In this document: positions 60,543 to 64,000 of the stretch, one piece after another | Layout of the letters: each line of letters begins with the position of its first letter | Numbering within the stretch: the first letter of the stretch is position 1 | Assembly: GCF_009389715.1 (NCBI RefSeq) | Contig: NW_024068005.1 | Coordinates: 1 to 64,000 of the forward strand | Origin: Phoenix dactylifera | Lineage: Eukaryota > Streptophyta > Magnoliopsida > Arecales > Arecaceae | Direction of reading: 5' to 3' | Length of the DNA: 64,000 bases | Made by a program: the position numbers and the translations under genes | The notes under the pieces: generated by a model | Seen by the model: only the letters and a program-made list of their open reading frames with translations | Database searches by the model: none | Told to the model about the DNA's origin: nothing

Positions 60543-61945
60543 CTGGGTCTATGTGTGCTCCGTGGCTGCATGAATCGTGTATTACCGAAATTTATTTCAA
60601 GCTCTTTGATAGAACAAATCTAGTGATGACTGGAGCAATTTGTTGTGTCGACAAGAACTTTTCTCAGAACTTTGGCGCCTTCTGATTCATTAGTGGCATG
60701 CCATGCAGATACTACATCATGTTAACCTTCTGGTGACCAAAATTTGAATTCGAATGTTTCAATGTTGAGTTTTAAACTACTCGAAGATGTGATTTGACAT
60801 TTGGATTTTAAGTCTAGCGAGCTTATGAATGCTTCCTTTTAGAGATTTCTGATATTTTTTTTGGATTGGCTATCTTATATGGTACGGTTGTATGAGTGTT
60901 CGGTTCTGTAAATGGATATTATATTTGTTATTTATTATTTAATAAATTGGGTGGATTTTTTTCTCTTTTTTTTTAAAAAAAATAGTGTCATGCAGTTAAA
61001 ACGAATTAAGTTCTCAAAGTGATGTGGTTTAATGGGGTTCGAGAATTTGCGAACTTAAGTCAGTCCCTTTTGGTATCCTCTTTTTTTACTGCATTTTTGC
61101 AATAATTTTCAAACTGCTGAGCAACTCCTAACAACAATTCCAGGTATATCATAACGCATGATATTTTCACTGTTTTCCCCTCCCATTTCCCAACCACCTG
61201 CATTGCACTAAATCAAAGCAAACTTTCCCAACCCAATAACGAGTCAATCCAGCTATAAATCAAGCTCACAACAGAATTACAGTATTATTTGATGGTAGCG
61301 ATATCATGCGTTTATTTATAAGCGTGCTATGAAAACTTCTCTTTTTGATCAAATTACTCTTCTATTGGTTCAACTATTGTTTGAGAGAAATTTAGCAGAT
61401 TGTTTCATAAGCATTTTTATTAGAGTTTTTTTTTGCATTAATATCCTTTAAAAATTTAAATTTGCATGATTATTATTTTAGAATTTATATTTATTTCTGT
61501 ATCCTCATAAAATACTGTTTTTTGCACAAATACTTCTAATATAACGATTCTTCTAACACCGTAAATAAAAATCATATTTATTTAATTAAAAATAAAATAG
61601 AATTTTGAAATTATATTTTTGTCTCTCATCGCGATCATCATATAAATTTTTTTTTTACACATCTACCAATTAAGAGTATTTTAGTTATTTTAATTTGAAA
61701 CCATTAATTTTTTAACGACATCAAATGACATGAATACATATATAAAAAATATAGATTAAAAAAAAGAGTATGATAGCAAAAATAAGTATTTTACGAGAAA
61801 ATATATGCAAATATCAATTTTAAAAAAAATTACGTATTTTTTTATTGTTACATTATTTCATAAGCATTTTTATTATTATTGGTCTTGTTGTTGGTTTATT
61901 GCTGTCGGCGATAGTGCTGCCGAATTCGTGGTCATCGTCTTTCTC
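60543..61945. other. Intergenic, no gene recognised
   Basis: AT-rich DNA with no supported gene. It separates the ferredoxin gene from the 3' end of the minus-strand LINE. Confidence 0.6.
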
Positions 61946-64000
61946 TTTTTTTTTTTTTTTTTTTAGTAAAAATCGGCTACTCATTCATATAGATCTAACA
62001 TGAGTACAATCCGCCACGTCCGTAGAAATAAAAGACAACAAAAGAGAAGGAGCGTCTATAGCAGACGTCCACAAAACATCCCCGGAATGCCGGGCCACAA
62101 AAGAGGCGACCGAGTCTGCGGCCCTGTTCGCCTCTCTAAACACATGACCAATCTGGAATCCGACCATCATCTGAGCCATCCTCCGAGTCTCCCGAATAAG
62201 GGGGTGACCGTCACCGTACCTGTCCACCCCTCGAATCCAATCGATCACCACCGCAGAGTCTCCCTCAAGGTACACTCGCTCGGCGCCAAGGACCTGCCTG
62301 GCATAGGATAAGCCCTCCCAAGCAGCCCGCAGCTCCGCTCCAACAACTGTGATCCCAGGTGTACGACGCCCATCTGCAGCCATCAACCTACCACAGTGAT
62401 CCCTGATCACAAAACCGACCCCTCCAGTCAAACCATCTAGTGACCTACTGCCGTCGAAGTTTACTTTGAGATAGCCAGGGGGTGGGGGTACCCAAGAGAC
62501 AAGAACAAAACGGGGCGCTGAAACAGCGTGAGAAGTACCCCAGGTGTCCCTAGCCATCCCAGAAGAAAACTCAGTGGCAGCCGCCATAACCTCCCTCGCA
62601 TGTCGTGCCGCTCTGTCCACCACCATCCTCGGAAGCGCTCGCCTCCCCTCAAATATGCCTGCGTTCCTATCCAACCAAATATGATAGGACAGGTACGCCT
62701 TCAATATCCCCTCCGCTGCCAACCTGGGCCTACACATGGAATCTCTCAACACCCGCAACAGATCCTGCGCCGAGACTACCGCATCAAGCAAGGGAACCAC
62801 AGATCTCTGCCATATCTCCCGAGCCCTAGGGCACTGCAGGAGAACATGCTCGGTGGTCTCCACGATATCACCGCACGTCTCACAAAACTGAGATACCCGC
62901 ATACCACGCCGAACGAGCAGACTCCTGGTCGGGAGACATCCCCAAGCCACCTTCCAGATGAAAAGTGCCACCCGGGGGTGAATCCGTAATCTTCATATCC
63001 AGCCTCCTACGATCTGTCGAGCTGGCGCCCTGCTAAACAGCGCAAGAAGATCCCTGGCCTGCACCCGCGACCGCCCCGTCGGAGTCCAAAGCAGCCTATT
63101 CGACACCCCTCCAGAGGGGACTGGCAGGGCCAGAATCAGCTCCGCCAGCTGCTCACCAAACGCCTCCCTGATCATCCCCACCCTCCAATGGCTCCCCTCA
63201 GAATCCAGCAGGTCGCTGACCCTGCACCCAGCTAATCTCGCAGAGTCCACCATGGTCGGCAGACGATAGATCAGCCACTTAGTCACCCAGCTGTCCTCCA
63301 GCACATCTATCGAGCGGTCATCACCAATCACCCATCTGATCTTCGGAAGCACCGCCATAGGCCTAGCACACATCACTCGCCAGATCGGAGAGTGGTGACG
63401 CTCCACCCGCCCCCCAGGCACCAAGACACCATATTTGGCCCTCATCAGTGAGGACCACATGCTCTTGGGCTCAAGCACAAATCTGACTGCATGCCTCGCC
63501 GCTAACACCTCCCGTCTCGTCACCAAGGACTGCACCCCTAGTCCCCCGGCACTGGTCGGCTGGCATACAACCTCCCAAGCCACCAAATGGATCCCACCTC
63601 TACCGCTGCTCCTCCCCCAGATAAACTCCCTGAAAAGCTGCTCAAGGGACCTCAAGACTGCCACCGGAATATCGACGTGGGATAGAAGATAAATAGAGAC
63701 AGATGAGAGTACAGAACGAACCAGGGTGATCCTCCCCATCATAGACAATGAGTGAGACTGCCAACCCTCCAGCCTGCGTCTGACACTAGTCTCAAGGGAC
63801 ACACAATCCCTAATCCTCAGTCGTCGACCACATAATGGTACCCCCAGGTAAGACATCAGGCCACCCTGTTCTCCCACTCCTAGAACCTCCAGTATAGAGA
63901 GCTTCAGCGCCCCGCGCGTCTTCGGACTAAAGATAACAGCTGATTTGGCCAAATTGACCTGCTGACCAGAAAGAGCACAGTAATCCCGAAGAATCTGACC
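61946..64000 (-). mobile_element. LINE (non-LTR retrotransposon), 3' part, running off the window
   Basis: On the - strand a long GC-rich ORF2 end is followed by a stop codon at 61985, a 20 nt 3' UTR and a 19-base A tail (T run at 61946-61964 on the + strand). A 3' poly(A) tail without LTRs is diagnostic of a LINE. The composition contrasts sharply with the AT-rich flank. The 5' part lies beyond 64000, so length and target duplication cannot be judged. Confidence 0.9.
61985..64000 (-). pseudogene. LINE ORF2: RT C-terminus, zinc-finger linker and RNase H, one in-frame stop
   Basis: The frame is open from the window edge to a single TGA at 62993-62995, then continues in the same frame to 61985. 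It spans 672 codon positions. Order of parts: post-RT region (VNLAKSAVIFS, MSYLGVPLCGRRLRIRD, SMMGRITLVRSVLSSV, FREFIWG); a zf-RVT linker (ALFIWKVAWGCLPT, FCETCGDIVETTEHVLLQCP); and RNase H (VNFDGSRSLDGLTGGVGFVI, GAELRAAWEGLSYA, YLEGDSAVVIDWI, HVFREANRAADSVAS). The RNase H acidic residues (D of NFDGS, E of GAELRA, D of EGDS, late D of NRAADS) are present. Comparison with GGW(I) followed by RLRIHPRVALF suggests the stop replaced one sense codon. Apart from it, the copy is well preserved. Confidence 0.9.

Noticed and set aside
1-64000. tRNA, rRNA, CRISPR arrays, bacterial operons and novel multi-gene systems
   Set aside because: No tRNA A/B box pairs, rRNA signatures or regularly spaced direct repeats with unique spacers were seen. 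The intron-bearing plant genes exclude a prokaryotic setting, and the four host genes share no pathway or shared regulation.

Overview
The window is nuclear DNA from a flowering plant. Genes have GT-AG introns, 5' UTR introns and TATA boxes, and they sit in long AT-rich intergenic DNA full of transposon remnants. GC-rich first exons and the look of the proteins suggest a monocot, perhaps a palm. That assignment is inference.

Four host genes can be supported. (1) A trehalose-6-phosphate phosphatase lies on the + strand at 12377-14684, with 11 exons that join in frame into 370 aa. (2) An ERD7-like senescence/dehydration-associated protein lies on the - strand at 33316-35297, with two coding exons and 337 aa. 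(3) A conserved plant protein of unknown function with a C-terminal CxxC...CxxC zinc ribbon lies on the + strand at 41381-48878, with 4 exons, 251 aa and a 6.4 kb intron. (4) A plastid 2Fe-2S ferredoxin, closest to the root type, lies on the + strand at 59929-60384. Its single coding exon follows a 2.6 kb intron in the 5' UTR. The genes are unrelated in pathway and do not form a cluster.

Mobile DNA dominates the rest. In order: a GGGTC-rich inverted element (1199-1724); a PIF/Harbinger Tourist-type MITE with TTA target duplication (3471-3927); a 2.1 kb non-autonomous CACTA element with GTC target duplication (8818-10916); a probable Ty3/gypsy LTR piece (27292-29494); a 5'-truncated Ty1/copia element with its 3' LTR (29495-32318); an AT-rich inverted element (36563-37013); a 401 bp TRIM with an intact 5 bp target duplication (37730-38130); a fragment of plastid atpI (about 39905-40150); a 3.5 kb MULE with a broken transposase (52492-55985); and the 3' half of a LINE with its poly(A) tail, running off the window end (61946-64000).

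Smaller structures include several tandem duplications (periods 26, 66, 127, 154 and 154 bp), long homopolymers (one T20-G23 tract upstream of the phosphatase gene), an orphan GC-rich island (about 5760-6360), and a decayed second copy of an exon inside the large intron of gene 3.

I found no CRISPR array, rRNA, tRNA or operon, and no evidence of a new biological system. The most informative items are the TRIM and CACTA elements with intact target duplications, the plastid insertion, the exon duplication and the rearranged MULE.
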